Positions 36,148 to 44,757 of a stretch of DNA of 64,000 nt are shown one piece after another. The position numbers and the translations under genes were made by a program. Position 1 is the first letter of the stretch; each line of letters opens with the position of its first letter. Location: the NCBI GenBank assembly GCA_019638615.1, contig JAHBTL010000037.1, positions 1 through 64,000 of the forward strand, written 5' to 3'. Under the pieces are notes generated by a model. The model was not told where the DNA came from and searched no databases. It saw nothing but the letters and a program-made list of their open reading frames with translations. The DNA is from Chitinophagaceae bacterium (GTDB lineage: Bacteria > Bacteroidota > Bacteroidia > Chitinophagales > Chitinophagaceae).

Positions 36148-37776
36148 ATGATGAAGCTGTTATATAGTATTGCATTTTGCTGGCTGGTTACTTTGTCTGC
36201 TTGTAAAAGCCCTGTTGATCCGGTAACTGTAAAGCATCGCTTGATCCATAATAATGATGGTACCGAAATTTTGGGTAATAACTGGTTTGGTAAAAGACCA
36301 TTAACACTGGAGGACGTTAACCGCTATGTGGATATGATCGCGAATTCGCAGGTTACTACATTCATGATCTGCTCCGGAAGCGACTTTTTTTACTATCGCT
36401 CCAAATACGGCAGTATAATGGGAGATGATAAAAACGGTAAACTGGATTGTGGAAAAAACACAGCATTATATAATACGCTTCGCCGGTTTTATGAGAACGC
36501 CATAGTGCTGGATAAGCAGGGAACAGACATCATAGAAGCCACATTGAAAAGAGCCAAAGAAAAAAAACTGGAAGCTTTTATTACTTATCGCATGAATGAC
36601 CTGCATTTTGCAGATACCAGTGTGGGTTGCCCGCTACAGTACGGGGAATTTTGGAAAGAACATCCTCAGTACTGGACAAACGATACTACACTGAGTGGCT
36701 GGAATGCAAGGAGTGCGCTTGATTTTGCTCACCCGGAAGTACGGGAATATAAATTGAATATCATAAGAGAACAGCTTGAAAAGTATGGAACATTAACAGA
36801 TGGATATGAACTGGATTTCATGCGCTTTATCGTATACTTCAAAAAAGACAAAGCTGAAAAAAATGCACCGTTGATAACAGAACTGGTGCAGGCTGTAAAA
36901 AATATTGCAGATTCTGTTGGTAAGCTTCATAATAAAAAAATATTGCTGACAGCCAGGATCCCTGCAACCATGAGCGACTGCAAAAAGAAAGGATTGGATG
37001 TGCAGGAGTGGGTAAAGAGGGGCTTGCTTGATTTTGTTACTTTGGGTGTACACTGGCGTGGCGAACCGGCTATGCCGGTAGCGGAGTTTAAAAAACAATC
37101 GGGCTTCGAAATTCCGATATATGCGTCAATGGATGATGGTACGTATAACCCCCGCGAAATTTATTCGCACGGAATGTACAGAGGGATGGCATCTCATGCC
37201 ATGGCGCAGGGTGCCGGCGGAGCCTACCTTTTCAATTATTTTTTAACTGCCTATAACGAAGCCGGTCAAAAATTGCAGCCGGAAGAAGGTACTCTGGTGT
37301 GCCGTACGATTGCGCCGGAATTATTACTGGAACTTGGATCCCTGGAAACACTCAGGAAAAGGAACAAAGTTCATATGCTTTCTGACGGCGCTTCATCTTA
37401 TGATTTAACTCCCAATAGTCCACTGCCATTACCGGTACAGCAAAATACAGAGGCCGGTATCTTTGTAGGTGATGATGTGGGCAAGGAGCCACCACAGGAA
37501 GTGATCCTGTTTATACGGACCAACACAAAAGATTCCTTTTCAGTATCCATGAATGGTCACTCTTTGCAGCACACCAATGCTGATTATCCCGGGCTGTATG
37601 ATAAGTTGCGTGGTATAAACGATCAGCAAAAAGTTACCGCGTTCATTGTACCTGCAAATGTTATCATGCAGGGAAATAATAGAATTGTATTTTCTTCGCC
37701 GGCAAACAGGCTGATTGTACAACGGATCGAGCTTGCATTAAAATACGGTTCCGTGGAAGAGTGCGGGTATTTCTAA
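36148..37776 (+). CDS. Lipoprotein with glycoside-hydrolase-like TIM barrel, function unknown
   Basis: This 542-residue lipoprotein has lipobox TLSAC (Cys19). A barrel-like domain spans about 45-420. It includes DVNRYVDMIANSQVTTFMIC, ATLKRAKEKKLEAFITYRMNDLHF, HPEVREYKLNIIREQLEKYG, the acidic YELDFMRFI (candidate catalytic region), ILLTARIPATMSDC and GGAYLFNYFLTAYNEAG. The layout resembles the GHL10/DUF4015-type hydrolase-like barrels. A C-terminal beta-rich domain (about 440-535, VILFIRTNTKDSFSVSMNGHSL) looks like a carbohydrate-binding module. The reaction is unknown. It is the last gene of the RidA operon, separated by the TAAGAC spacer, and would face the periplasm or cell surface, probably feeding the cytoplasmic enzymes. 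Confidence 0.65.
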   Translation: MMKLLYSIAFCWLVTLSACKSPVDPVTVKHRLIHNNDGTEILGNNWFGKRPLTLEDVNRYVDMIANSQVTTFMICSGSDFFYYRSKYGSIMGDDKNGKLDCGKNTALYNTLRRFYENAIVLDKQGTDIIEATLKRAKEKKLEAFITYRMNDLHFADTSVGCPLQYGEFWKEHPQYWTNDTTLSGWNARSALDFAHPEVREYKLNIIREQLEKYGTLTDGYELDFMRFIVYFKKDKAEKNAPLITELVQAVKNIADSVGKLHNKKILLTARIPATMSDCKKKGLDVQEWVKRGLLDFVTLGVHWRGEPAMPVAEFKKQSGFEIPIYASMDDGTYNPREIYSHGMYRGMASHAMAQGAGGAYLFNYFLTAYNEAGQKLQPEEGTLVCRTIAPELLLELGSLETLRKRNKVHMLSDGASSYDLTPNSPLPLPVQQNTEAGIFVGDDVGKEPPQEVILFIRTNTKDSFSVSMNGHSLQHTNADYPGLYDKLRGINDQQKVTAFIVPANVIMQGNNRIVFSSPANRLIVQRIELALKYGSVEECGYF

Positions 37777-37990
37777 AATCAGAAAGAAGGAAAGTTGCCG
37801 CTCACATAACAATCGCAACGAAACTATTACCTCCCTTTGAATCCAGCACAATACGAGTAACCCATTAGAGCGCTCAATCATTGAGCCGTGACATGTAAAC
37901 GTATCAGGGTTCTGTTGCTGAGTTCACAGTAGTACAAAAGCTAAATCGATCCCGCTTTTTGCGGGACCCGAAATCGGCCGTAGTCCCTGC

Positions 37991-38318
37991 CCGTCCGGCA
38001 GCTACCCTGTATACATATCTTATTTATTCAAACTGCGCAGTACTTGTATTGTCTGTCCCTCACCCCCAACCCCTCTCCGCTGCGCGGAGAGGGGTGCCCA
38101 AATTCAAATCAGGTTGACGAATTGCATGAGGGGGAGGTTCAAAGTCTAAAAGTGCGACGAATATTTAAACGCCTTGCGTGGTTTTGCTTTGTAGCTGATG
38201 TGGTAGTTAATATAGTTTGGAGTTATTCATAAGAGGGTGAGGGACTTAGCTGAGTTTCAAACACCTATTCAGGACAATAGTGATTATATACTTGTGTATA
38301 TAGGGTAGCCGTCCGGCA
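37991..38318. repeat. Outer inverted repeat enclosing a smaller element
   Basis: GCTACCCTGTATACATA at 38001-38017 matches the reverse complement of 38293-38309 at 15 of 17 positions. On the outer side of each arm lies the same CCGTCCGGCA (37991-38000 and 38309-38318). This pair encloses the 191-bp element at 38055-38245, giving a nested structure. Confidence 0.65.
38055..38245. repeat. 191-bp MITE-like element with perfect 11-bp terminal inverted repeats
   Basis: The ends are GTCCCTCACCC (38055-38065) and GGGTGAGGGAC (38235-38245), a perfect match. Just inside the left end is a 12-bp hairpin, ACCCCTCTCCGC/GCGGAGAGGGGT (38069-38095). The CCCTCACCCCCAACCCC motif is a widespread bacterial intergenic repeat. 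The only open frame across it translates this repeat (LTPNPSPLRGEG) and is not a gene. Confidence 0.7.
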
Positions 38319-38343
38319 GGCGGGGATTTCGGGCGGCTTTTTG

Positions 38344-38369
38344 GTTACTTTTTTCCGCAAAAAAGTAAC
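38344..38369. terminator. Perfect hairpin GTTACTTTTTT/AAAAAAGTAAC
   Basis: An 11-bp perfect stem with a CCGC loop. The T-rich and A-rich arms would allow termination in either direction, so it may end the RidA operon transcript, though it lies 570 nt after the last stop. A repeat origin is also possible. Confidence 0.5.
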
Positions 38370-38491
38370 AGAAAAAAGCAGAAGGTATATCATTGAAAGG
38401 AAGACAGAATTTATACATCAACAAATTGAATTTATAACCAATTGATAAACATCAAGCTGGATAACATGTCATTGGCATCCCAACCGAAGGT

Positions 38492-38583
38492 CGGGAGAGA
38501 ACTTTTCTCACCGAAGGTAAATCTGCCGGGCCGGGGTACTAATACTCAACATTTTCACTACTGCCCAACGGATTTCTCTCCCG
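38492..38583. repeat. 10-bp inverted repeat CGGGAGAGAA/TTCTCTCCCG
   Basis: Perfect 10-bp arms at 38492-38501 and 38574-38583 enclose 72 nt that include a GAGAA/TTCTC mini-hairpin right after the left arm. No gene inside. Likely another small repeat element. Confidence 0.5.
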
Positions 38584-38729
38584 CCGCAAGACACTTTAAT
38601 TAAATGCAACGTACAGGCGGGGATCGAAATGACGAGGAAGAGTATTTGTATTTTACTACCAGCACTAAGGCAAAGTGTATAACTATTCAACTTAAAAGCG
38701 AAATTCCTGGTTTTGTAAGCAGACTGGAA

Positions 38730-38790
38730 GGGTTCCGAACCTTTTTTATAACTTATCATTCAGGAAGATCGTTAGTAAGGTTCGGAACCC
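38730..38790. repeat. 14-bp perfect inverted repeat GGGTTCCGAACCTT/AAGGTTCGGAACCC
   Basis: Arms at 38730-38743 and 38777-38790 are perfectly complementary with a 33-nt spacer, and each arm is itself nearly palindromic (GGTTCCGAACC). It lies 56 nt upstream of the secreted barrel protein, so it might act as an operator or terminator, or be a repeat-element remnant. Confidence 0.6.
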
Positions 38791-38845
38791 TATGTATAAA
38801 ATTTCTGTAAGGCATTTTGTTTAGTATGTAATTGTATATTCGATA

Positions 38846-41143
38846 ATGGACAATATGAAACGGATTTACTTTTGCTGTTTGCTTTTTTTGTCAGGATTAT
38901 TGCCGTCGAAAATTTTTTGCCAAACAGACAGCCTGCCTGTTGGCGCATATCCCGATGCAATACCGGTAACCCATTTTCCCGACAGGTTACACGCTTTTGT
39001 GTGGCGTAACTGGAATCTTGTAAGTCCGGCTGCTATGAGCAGAACAATAGGATGTAAAGAGTCAGATATATCCGGTATAGCGGCATCCATGGGGTTGCCT
39101 CCTTATATAGCAGTGGATGAATCCTTCAAAAATCGCATATACATTACAGTTATAAGAAGGAACTGGCACTTGTTGCCGTATGACCAGTTGCTGAAACTGT
39201 TGGGTATGAGCAGCCATGAATTGGCAGTTGCGCTTAAGGAAGATGATTTTCTTTTCATTAAGCTGGGGAGCTTAAAACCAAAGGTAGGGGAGCTCCGGTA
39301 TGTTGCACCGGGCCCGGAAACCGTCGCCAGGGTTGCAGCGATCAAAAAGATCGCCGAAAAGTATTTTCATCAGCAAACTGCTGTACCGCGTTTTAAATTC
39401 ATAGAGGAGCTTAGCCAGGTTTCTCCCAACGGCGATATTAGTAAGCCGGCCGCCAGTGATATGAATAGCCGACCCCGGATCGTATATTCTTATTTTGGCA
39501 TCTTCGGCGATCCCCTTTCTGATACTGTTCAAAATCCTTACCCCGATGGATTGCTTGAAAAATTATCACGAAATGGGGTGAATGGTATTTGGATGCACAC
39601 GGTGCTTAACCAACTGGCGCCCGGCGATAAATATTTCCCGGAATTCGGCGCAGGTCACGAAGTGCGGATACATAATTTGAAAAAGATCGTTGAGCGGGCC
39701 GGTAAATATGGTATCGGTATTTACCTGTATATGAATGAACCGAGGGCGATGCCTGCTTCTTTTTTTACGGATCGTGCCGGTATGCGGGGAACAAAGGAGG
39801 GAAACTTTTATGCCATGTGCACCAGTAACGACACGGTTGTTAGCTGGATGAAAGGAGCGCTCGCCTTTGTTTTTAAAAATGTGCCCGGGCTCGCGGGCGT
39901 GCTCACTATTACAGCATCAGAGAATTTTACCAATTGCGCCTCTCACGGTCATCCGGAACTTTGTTCCCGCTGCAGCCGGCGTGAGTATGCGGATATTATC
40001 GCCGGAGTTAACCGTACCATCGAAGAAGGCGTACATGCAGGAAATCCAAATGCCAGGGTAATTGTATGGGACTGGGGCTGGCATAACCATGGGCTGGCGC
40101 GGGATGTGATCATCGCATTACCTAAGTCGGTATACCTGATGTCGGTGAGCGAATGGGCCAAGCCCATCAGCAGGGGCGGAGTTGAATCAACCGTAGGGGA
40201 ATATTCCATATCGGCTGTTGGGCCGGGGCCGCGTGCTACCCAACACTGGGCATGGGCAAAGCAGGCTGGGCTCAGGACTTTTGCTAAAGTGCAGGTAAAT
40301 AATTCATGGGAACTTTCTGCCGTACCCTGGTTACCCGTTTTTGACCTGGTGCGGCAACATATATCGGCTCTTTCAAATTACGATATGGATGGGCTGATGC
40401 TGAGCTGGTCGCTGGGCGGTTATCCTTCTCCGAATATGACTATTGCAGACCTCTGTTTAAATGAGGACAGATCAGCGGAAACTGATCTGCTGGATGCTGT
40501 GGCTGCAGACAGATACGGCGCTGCCGCGGTACATGCAGCCCGTAAAGCGTGGACCGCTTTCAGTAAAGCATTTGAAGCATATCCGTACAGTGGTAGTACA
40601 TTATACACAGCGCCGCAGCAATATGGCCCTGCAAACCTGCTTTACGAAAAAGCAACCGGTTACAGGGCAACTATGGTGGGATTTCCCTACGATGATCTTA
40701 AAAGCTGGAGAGGCATATACCCGGATGCTGGTTTTATAAACCAGTTCCAAAGCGTAGCTGCCGGGTGGCACAAAGGACTTGAATATTTTCAACAGGTAAA
40801 GAGTGTTTCGGATGGCTTGCACCGGCAAACCGTTTTGTCGGATGAACGCATTGCGGGCGCTGCATACCTTCATTTCGCGTCGGTAGTAAACCAGGCACGG
40901 TTTATCGTTTTCAGGGACAGTTTAATAAGCAGACAGCTTCCCGATGCTGTCCGTAAAACTATCAAACAAAATATCCGCACTATTCTGAAAAATGAAATAA
41001 GTCTTGCGGAAGAGCTGTACCGTATTTGCAGGGAAGATTCGAGAATAGGATATGAAGCCTCCAACCAGTATTATTACGTGGGGCAGGATCTTATAGAAAA
41101 GATACTGAATTGCCAATTCCTGCTGAATACTTTTAAAGACTGA
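38846..41143 (+). CDS. Secreted protein: duplicated HTH-like motif plus glycoside-hydrolase-like barrel, function unknown
   Basis: This 765-residue protein has a signal peptide (KRIYFCCLLFLSGLLPSKIFCQ); starts at 38846 or 38855 are equivalent. Residues about 50-140 contain two similar units, each with RNW.L and a helix-turn-helix-like pattern: RNWNLVSPAAMSRTIG..DISGIAASMGL and RNWHLLPYDQLLKLLG..HELAVALKED. A large barrel-like domain (about 200-560) follows, with GVNGIWMHTVLNQLAP, GIGIYLYMNEPRAMP, ITASENFTNCASHG, a CSRCSR pair and VIVWDWGWHNHG. The helical C-terminus (about 570-765) has EYFQQVKS and RFIVFRDSL. Barrel and aromatic motifs suggest a glycan hydrolase, but I cannot assign a family. 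It precedes the second SusC/SusD pair by about 290 nt. Confidence 0.6.
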   Translation: MDNMKRIYFCCLLFLSGLLPSKIFCQTDSLPVGAYPDAIPVTHFPDRLHAFVWRNWNLVSPAAMSRTIGCKESDISGIAASMGLPPYIAVDESFKNRIYITVIRRNWHLLPYDQLLKLLGMSSHELAVALKEDDFLFIKLGSLKPKVGELRYVAPGPETVARVAAIKKIAEKYFHQQTAVPRFKFIEELSQVSPNGDISKPAASDMNSRPRIVYSYFGIFGDPLSDTVQNPYPDGLLEKLSRNGVNGIWMHTVLNQLAPGDKYFPEFGAGHEVRIHNLKKIVERAGKYGIGIYLYMNEPRAMPASFFTDRAGMRGTKEGNFYAMCTSNDTVVSWMKGALAFVFKNVPGLAGVLTITASENFTNCASHGHPELCSRCSRREYADIIAGVNRTIEEGVHAGNPNARVIVWDWGWHNHGLARDVIIALPKSVYLMSVSEWAKPISRGGVESTVGEYSISAVGPGPRATQHWAWAKQAGLRTFAKVQVNNSWELSAVPWLPVFDLVRQHISALSNYDMDGLMLSWSLGGYPSPNMTIADLCLNEDRSAETDLLDAVAADRYGAAAVHAARKAWTAFSKAFEAYPYSGSTLYTAPQQYGPANLLYEKATGYRATMVGFPYDDLKSWRGIYPDAGFINQFQSVAAGWHKGLEYFQQVKSVSDGLHRQTVLSDERIAGAAYLHFASVVNQARFIVFRDSLISRQLPDAVRKTIKQNIRTILKNEISLAEELYRICREDSRIGYEASNQYYYVGQDLIEKILNCQFLLNTFKD

Positions 41144-41351
41144 TTTTTCCCTGAACATACCTCCTCATACAATGACATTTCCCTGCTTCGGAGTGCCATG
41201 TATTCATTTATTACAACTTTTTGCTCAACGGCTGTGATCAGCGCAACGCGGCAGTTGTAAATTTTTGCTACGCCAGGTTAACAGAATCATGCCCGGCGCT
41301 TGTTTTGCGGGATCGTAAAAGAAAAATCCTTTTTGAAAAATAGTATTAAGA

Positions 41352-41398
41352 ATGTAAATAAAAGTAGCAGATTTTGATAGGTAGTAAAATTAGATTTG
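41352..41398 (+). promoter_or_regulatory. Promoter with shared upstream box (ATGTAAATAAAAGTA) and TAGATTTG
   Basis: This is the same 15-mer as at 29655, again starting 39 nt before a TAnnTTTG box (TAGATTTG, 41391-41398). Start of transcription is expected near 41404, 30 nt before the SusC ATG. The remainder of the 290-nt gap from 41144 holds nothing else I can support. Confidence 0.65.
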
Positions 41399-41433
41399 AA
41401 AAATAAATTATTATTAACGATTCAGCCTGCATT

Positions 41434-44400
41434 ATGAGCGAAAAATATTTTAATGATCAACCTTTTTCTAAAAAATTACCAAAAACTGCGATTATGATAC
41501 GAGCATTTCTAAAACGCTGTGGCAGCATTTTTTCATCTGCCTGTTTATTGGGTAAAACCTCCGCTTTGTTGTTGCTTTTAATATGCAATACTGCGTTGGC
41601 ACAGTCTCAAACCAGGGTTACGGGAAAAGTAACGAATGAAGATGGCGAAGGTTTGCCCGGCGCCACTGTGAGCGTAAAGGGAACTACCGCTACCACGTTG
41701 ACACAGGACGATGGCAGCTTTACGATTACAGTCAATAATCTCAATGCTGTGCTGGAAATAAGCTTTGTGGGGCTTGAAAAAAAGGAGGTATCATTGGCCG
41801 GAAAAAGCACAGTAAGTATTGTATTGTCCAGCACGAAAGGAAATGCGCTTTCTGAGGTAGTGGTGGTTGGTTATGGAACGCAGTCACGGGAGGCTCTGAC
41901 AACTTCGATTACGAAATTAGATACAAAGGTATTAGAGAACGTGCCTTTTGCGAATTTAGCTTCTGCCATGCAAGGTACATTATCCGGGGTGCGGGTGCAG
42001 AGTACTTCCGGGCAGCCGGGGGCGGCGCCCAGGGTAATTGTAAGAGGAGGAACTTCGATTAATAATCCGAATGGTGCAGCTCCTTTATACATAGTAGACG
42101 GTATTATCAGGAGCGATCTTAGTAATATTCCTTCTCAGGAAATAGAAAGCCTACAGGTATTGAAAGACGCAGCTTCCACCGCTATTTACGGAGCGCGGGG
42201 ATCTAATGGGGTAGTGATCGTAACGACTAAATCCGGAAAACCCGGAAAGATCCAGGTTGCCTATTCATTCAATCATATCACTTCTAAAGTAGGTAAGATG
42301 TATGATCTGGTAAATGCCAGGGAATACCTCGAACTCAACAGAGGTAGCGCTGTTAAGGAGCCTGATAAAACCAGGGACGGAGCAGTTCAGCGCCTTACCC
42401 TTCCGATGGGGTATGGAACAGGAAATAATTTAACAAACAATACAGCGTTCACTACTCAGTACCTCACCGCGGATAATGAGCATAAATTGCAGGAGGGATG
42501 GCTAAGCATGCCAGATCCGGCTGATCCTACCAAAACAATCATTTTCCAGGATAATGATTTCCAGGCGCTCAATTATCAAACAGGCATATCGCAGAATCAT
42601 CATCTTTCAGTATCTGGTGGTACAGACAGGGCCACTTTCCATGCAGGTGTCGGCTATCTGGACAATGTGGGAACTGTAATTACCACTGGTTATAAACGTT
42701 TGAGCTTCGCCCTGAACGGTGAATTTAAAGTAAGGGATAATCTTAAAGTTTTCGGAAAGGTGCTGTACTCTAATTCAAGTCAGCGCAACTCTCCTTTTGC
42801 AACAGCAGTTACATTTTATCGTTCAGCAGGGTTAGGACCAACGGGGAAAGTTTATTTCGAAGATGGTACATTGGCTCCTGGTACTAATAATGGTATTGGT
42901 AACCCGTTGTACCAGATGAATACAATGATCAACAGGAATTCACTGGACAACCTGACCCTTATATTGGGCAGTAGTTGGAATATCTTACCGGGGCTGAGCT
43001 TCGATCCCCAGATTTCTTTATTCAATACTTCAAATGACGGCTATTCCTTTCAAAAAGCATTTTGGAATGGCCCTGCATCATATGTAACTACCCGTAATGC
43101 CGGTGGCAGCAATTCAAGGTGGCGGCAATACCAGGCAGACGCGGTTTTTTCGTATGTAAAATCAGTCGCCTCGGCTCACAATTTTGAAGCAAAAGCAGGT
43201 TTTTCTTTTTATTCCAGACAACAAACCAGCTTAAGCGCCAATGGAAGAGGAGCTTCTACCGATCTTATTCCCACTTTGAATGCTTCCAGTGAACCTACAT
43301 CGGTAAGCAGTTCAATCAGCGATCAGGTAATAGTTGGTTACTTTGGCAGGATCAACTATGATTACAAGCAAAAGTATTTATTATCTGTTAATGCAAGGTA
43401 CGATGGCGCTTCCAACCTCGGAGCCAACTACAGGTGGGGAGTTTTTCCTGGCGTTTCAGCCGGGTGGAACCTGCATAACGAAAATTTCTGGAACGCCATG
43501 CCTAAAGAGCTGAGCTCTCTCAAACTGAGGGCCAGCTATGGGGTGAATGGTAATATCAGCGGGCTTTCCGATTTCCAGGCGCAGGGCGCGTATGCTGTGG
43601 GGGCAAGGTATGCGGGGCAGGCGGCTATACAAAATACGGTATTGCCCAACCCCGATCTGAAATGGGAACAATCTAAAACTTTCGATATTGGATTAGACCT
43701 TGGTTTGTTGGATAACCGTATAAGCTTCTTGTTTGACTATTTTAAGCGCAGAACAGATAATTTGATCACAAGCTTATCACTTCCCCGCTCGACAGGTTTT
43801 ACAAGTATACTTACCAATTTCGGCAGCCTGCAGAATACAGGCGTGGAGTTTGAAGTTGCGGCCAGGGTATTACCTGCCGCATCTGCCTTTCAATGGCGAC
43901 TGGCTTTTAACGCTTCAAAGATCAAGAATCAAATATTGAAGCTGCCGGATAATGGAGTGCCGAATAATCGTGTGGGTGGCGATTTTGTTTGGGACGAAGG
44001 AGCAAAGGACTATGTATGGAAGGGTGGTTTACAGGAAGGAGGCAGGATGGGAGATATGTATACGTTGAAACAGGTATCCATATATGCAACAGATGCAGAG
44101 GCCGCAGCCGGCCCGACTTATACTTATATTGTGGGCAACGATAAAACACAGTATGGCGGTGATGTGAAATTTTATGATGCGGACGGTAATAATATTATTG
44201 ACAGCAGGGACCAGGTATATATGGGCAATGTATATCCCGTATGGACCGGCGGTATCAGTAATACTTTTTCTTATAAAGGATTAAGCCTGTACGTTAGAAT
44301 GGATTATACAACAGGACATACCATTTTTAATTATGGAAAACTGTTCCTGGATATGAACGGGTATTCCGACGGCAGCTTTACAAAAGAAAAATATGAAAAA

Positions 44401-44739
44401 TCATGGAAAGAGCCGGGCGATATAGCAGAACAATCCCGTTACTATTGGGGGGGAGAAAGGGTACAAAGGAATAATTTTTTTGGAGTAACAGACAGAGGTA
44501 ATTCTATCTTTTATCAGAAAGGAGATTTTTTATGCCTGCGGGAAGTAACACTTAGCTATTCGGTTCCTGAGCAGCTTTTGAAAAGAGTAAAAATAAATGG
44601 ATTGAGATTTAATATAACCGCTAATAATCTTTATTATTTCACTAAATACGATGGGTTGAACCCCGAAGAGGGAGACAAAGACGACGGGCGGTATCCAATG
44701 CCCAAAAACCTGATTTTTAGCGCAAGCATAACATTATAA
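41434..44739 (+). CDS. SusC/RagA-family TonB-linked outer membrane receptor (no STN domain)
   Basis: This 1101-residue protein has a signal region ending NTALAQ; ATG 41494 would also give a normal signal peptide. Unlike the receptor at 24678 it has no STN domain. It goes directly to the carboxypeptidase-regulatory-like domain (RVTGKVTNEDGEGLPGATV, about 60-135), then the TonB box and plug (EVVVVGYGTQSREALTTS; LYIVDGIIRSD; SLQVLKDAASTAIYGARG) and the barrel. It therefore should not signal through FecR, in agreement with the lack of a neighbouring sigma/anti-sigma pair and the presence of the 15-mer promoter box. SusD follows after 18 nt and a run of sialidase-fold genes comes next, so the imported ligand is probably their product or substrate. 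Confidence 0.95.
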   Translation: MSEKYFNDQPFSKKLPKTAIMIRAFLKRCGSIFSSACLLGKTSALLLLLICNTALAQSQTRVTGKVTNEDGEGLPGATVSVKGTTATTLTQDDGSFTITVNNLNAVLEISFVGLEKKEVSLAGKSTVSIVLSSTKGNALSEVVVVGYGTQSREALTTSITKLDTKVLENVPFANLASAMQGTLSGVRVQSTSGQPGAAPRVIVRGGTSINNPNGAAPLYIVDGIIRSDLSNIPSQEIESLQVLKDAASTAIYGARGSNGVVIVTTKSGKPGKIQVAYSFNHITSKVGKMYDLVNAREYLELNRGSAVKEPDKTRDGAVQRLTLPMGYGTGNNLTNNTAFTTQYLTADNEHKLQEGWLSMPDPADPTKTIIFQDNDFQALNYQTGISQNHHLSVSGGTDRATFHAGVGYLDNVGTVITTGYKRLSFALNGEFKVRDNLKVFGKVLYSNSSQRNSPFATAVTFYRSAGLGPTGKVYFEDGTLAPGTNNGIGNPLYQMNTMINRNSLDNLTLILGSSWNILPGLSFDPQISLFNTSNDGYSFQKAFWNGPASYVTTRNAGGSNSRWRQYQADAVFSYVKSVASAHNFEAKAGFSFYSRQQTSLSANGRGASTDLIPTLNASSEPTSVSSSISDQVIVGYFGRINYDYKQKYLLSVNARYDGASNLGANYRWGVFPGVSAGWNLHNENFWNAMPKELSSLKLRASYGVNGNISGLSDFQAQGAYAVGARYAGQAAIQNTVLPNPDLKWEQSKTFDIGLDLGLLDNRISFLFDYFKRRTDNLITSLSLPRSTGFTSILTNFGSLQNTGVEFEVAARVLPAASAFQWRLAFNASKIKNQILKLPDNGVPNNRVGGDFVWDEGAKDYVWKGGLQEGGRMGDMYTLKQVSIYATDAEAAAGPTYTYIVGNDKTQYGGDVKFYDADGNNIIDSRDQVYMGNVYPVWTGGISNTFSYKGLSLYVRMDYTTGHTIFNYGKLFLDMNGYSDGSFTKEKYEKSWKEPGDIAEQSRYYWGGERVQRNNFFGVTDRGNSIFYQKGDFLCLREVTLSYSVPEQLLKRVKINGLRFNITANNLYYFTKYDGLNPEEGDKDDGRYPMPKNLIFSASITL

Positions 44740-44757
44740 TCTTAAATCTGTAAGATC

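Larger units (their letters stand above)
37777..38845. other. 1.07-kb non-coding region rich in inverted repeats
   Basis: No reading frame in this gap is convincing. It contains at least five separate inverted-repeat structures, listed individually below, plus a short TCCCGC/GCGGGA hairpin at 37950-37966. It divides the RidA operon from the second SusC/SusD locus. The density of palindromes and the absence of transposase remnants suggest accumulated MITE-like or REP-like elements. Confidence 0.7.

Noticed and set aside
38044-38232. A 62-residue open frame containing LTPNPSPLRGEG
   Set aside because: This peptide is the translation of the CCCTCACCCCCAACCCC intergenic repeat and its hairpin. 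It lies inside the inverted-repeat element and has no other support.
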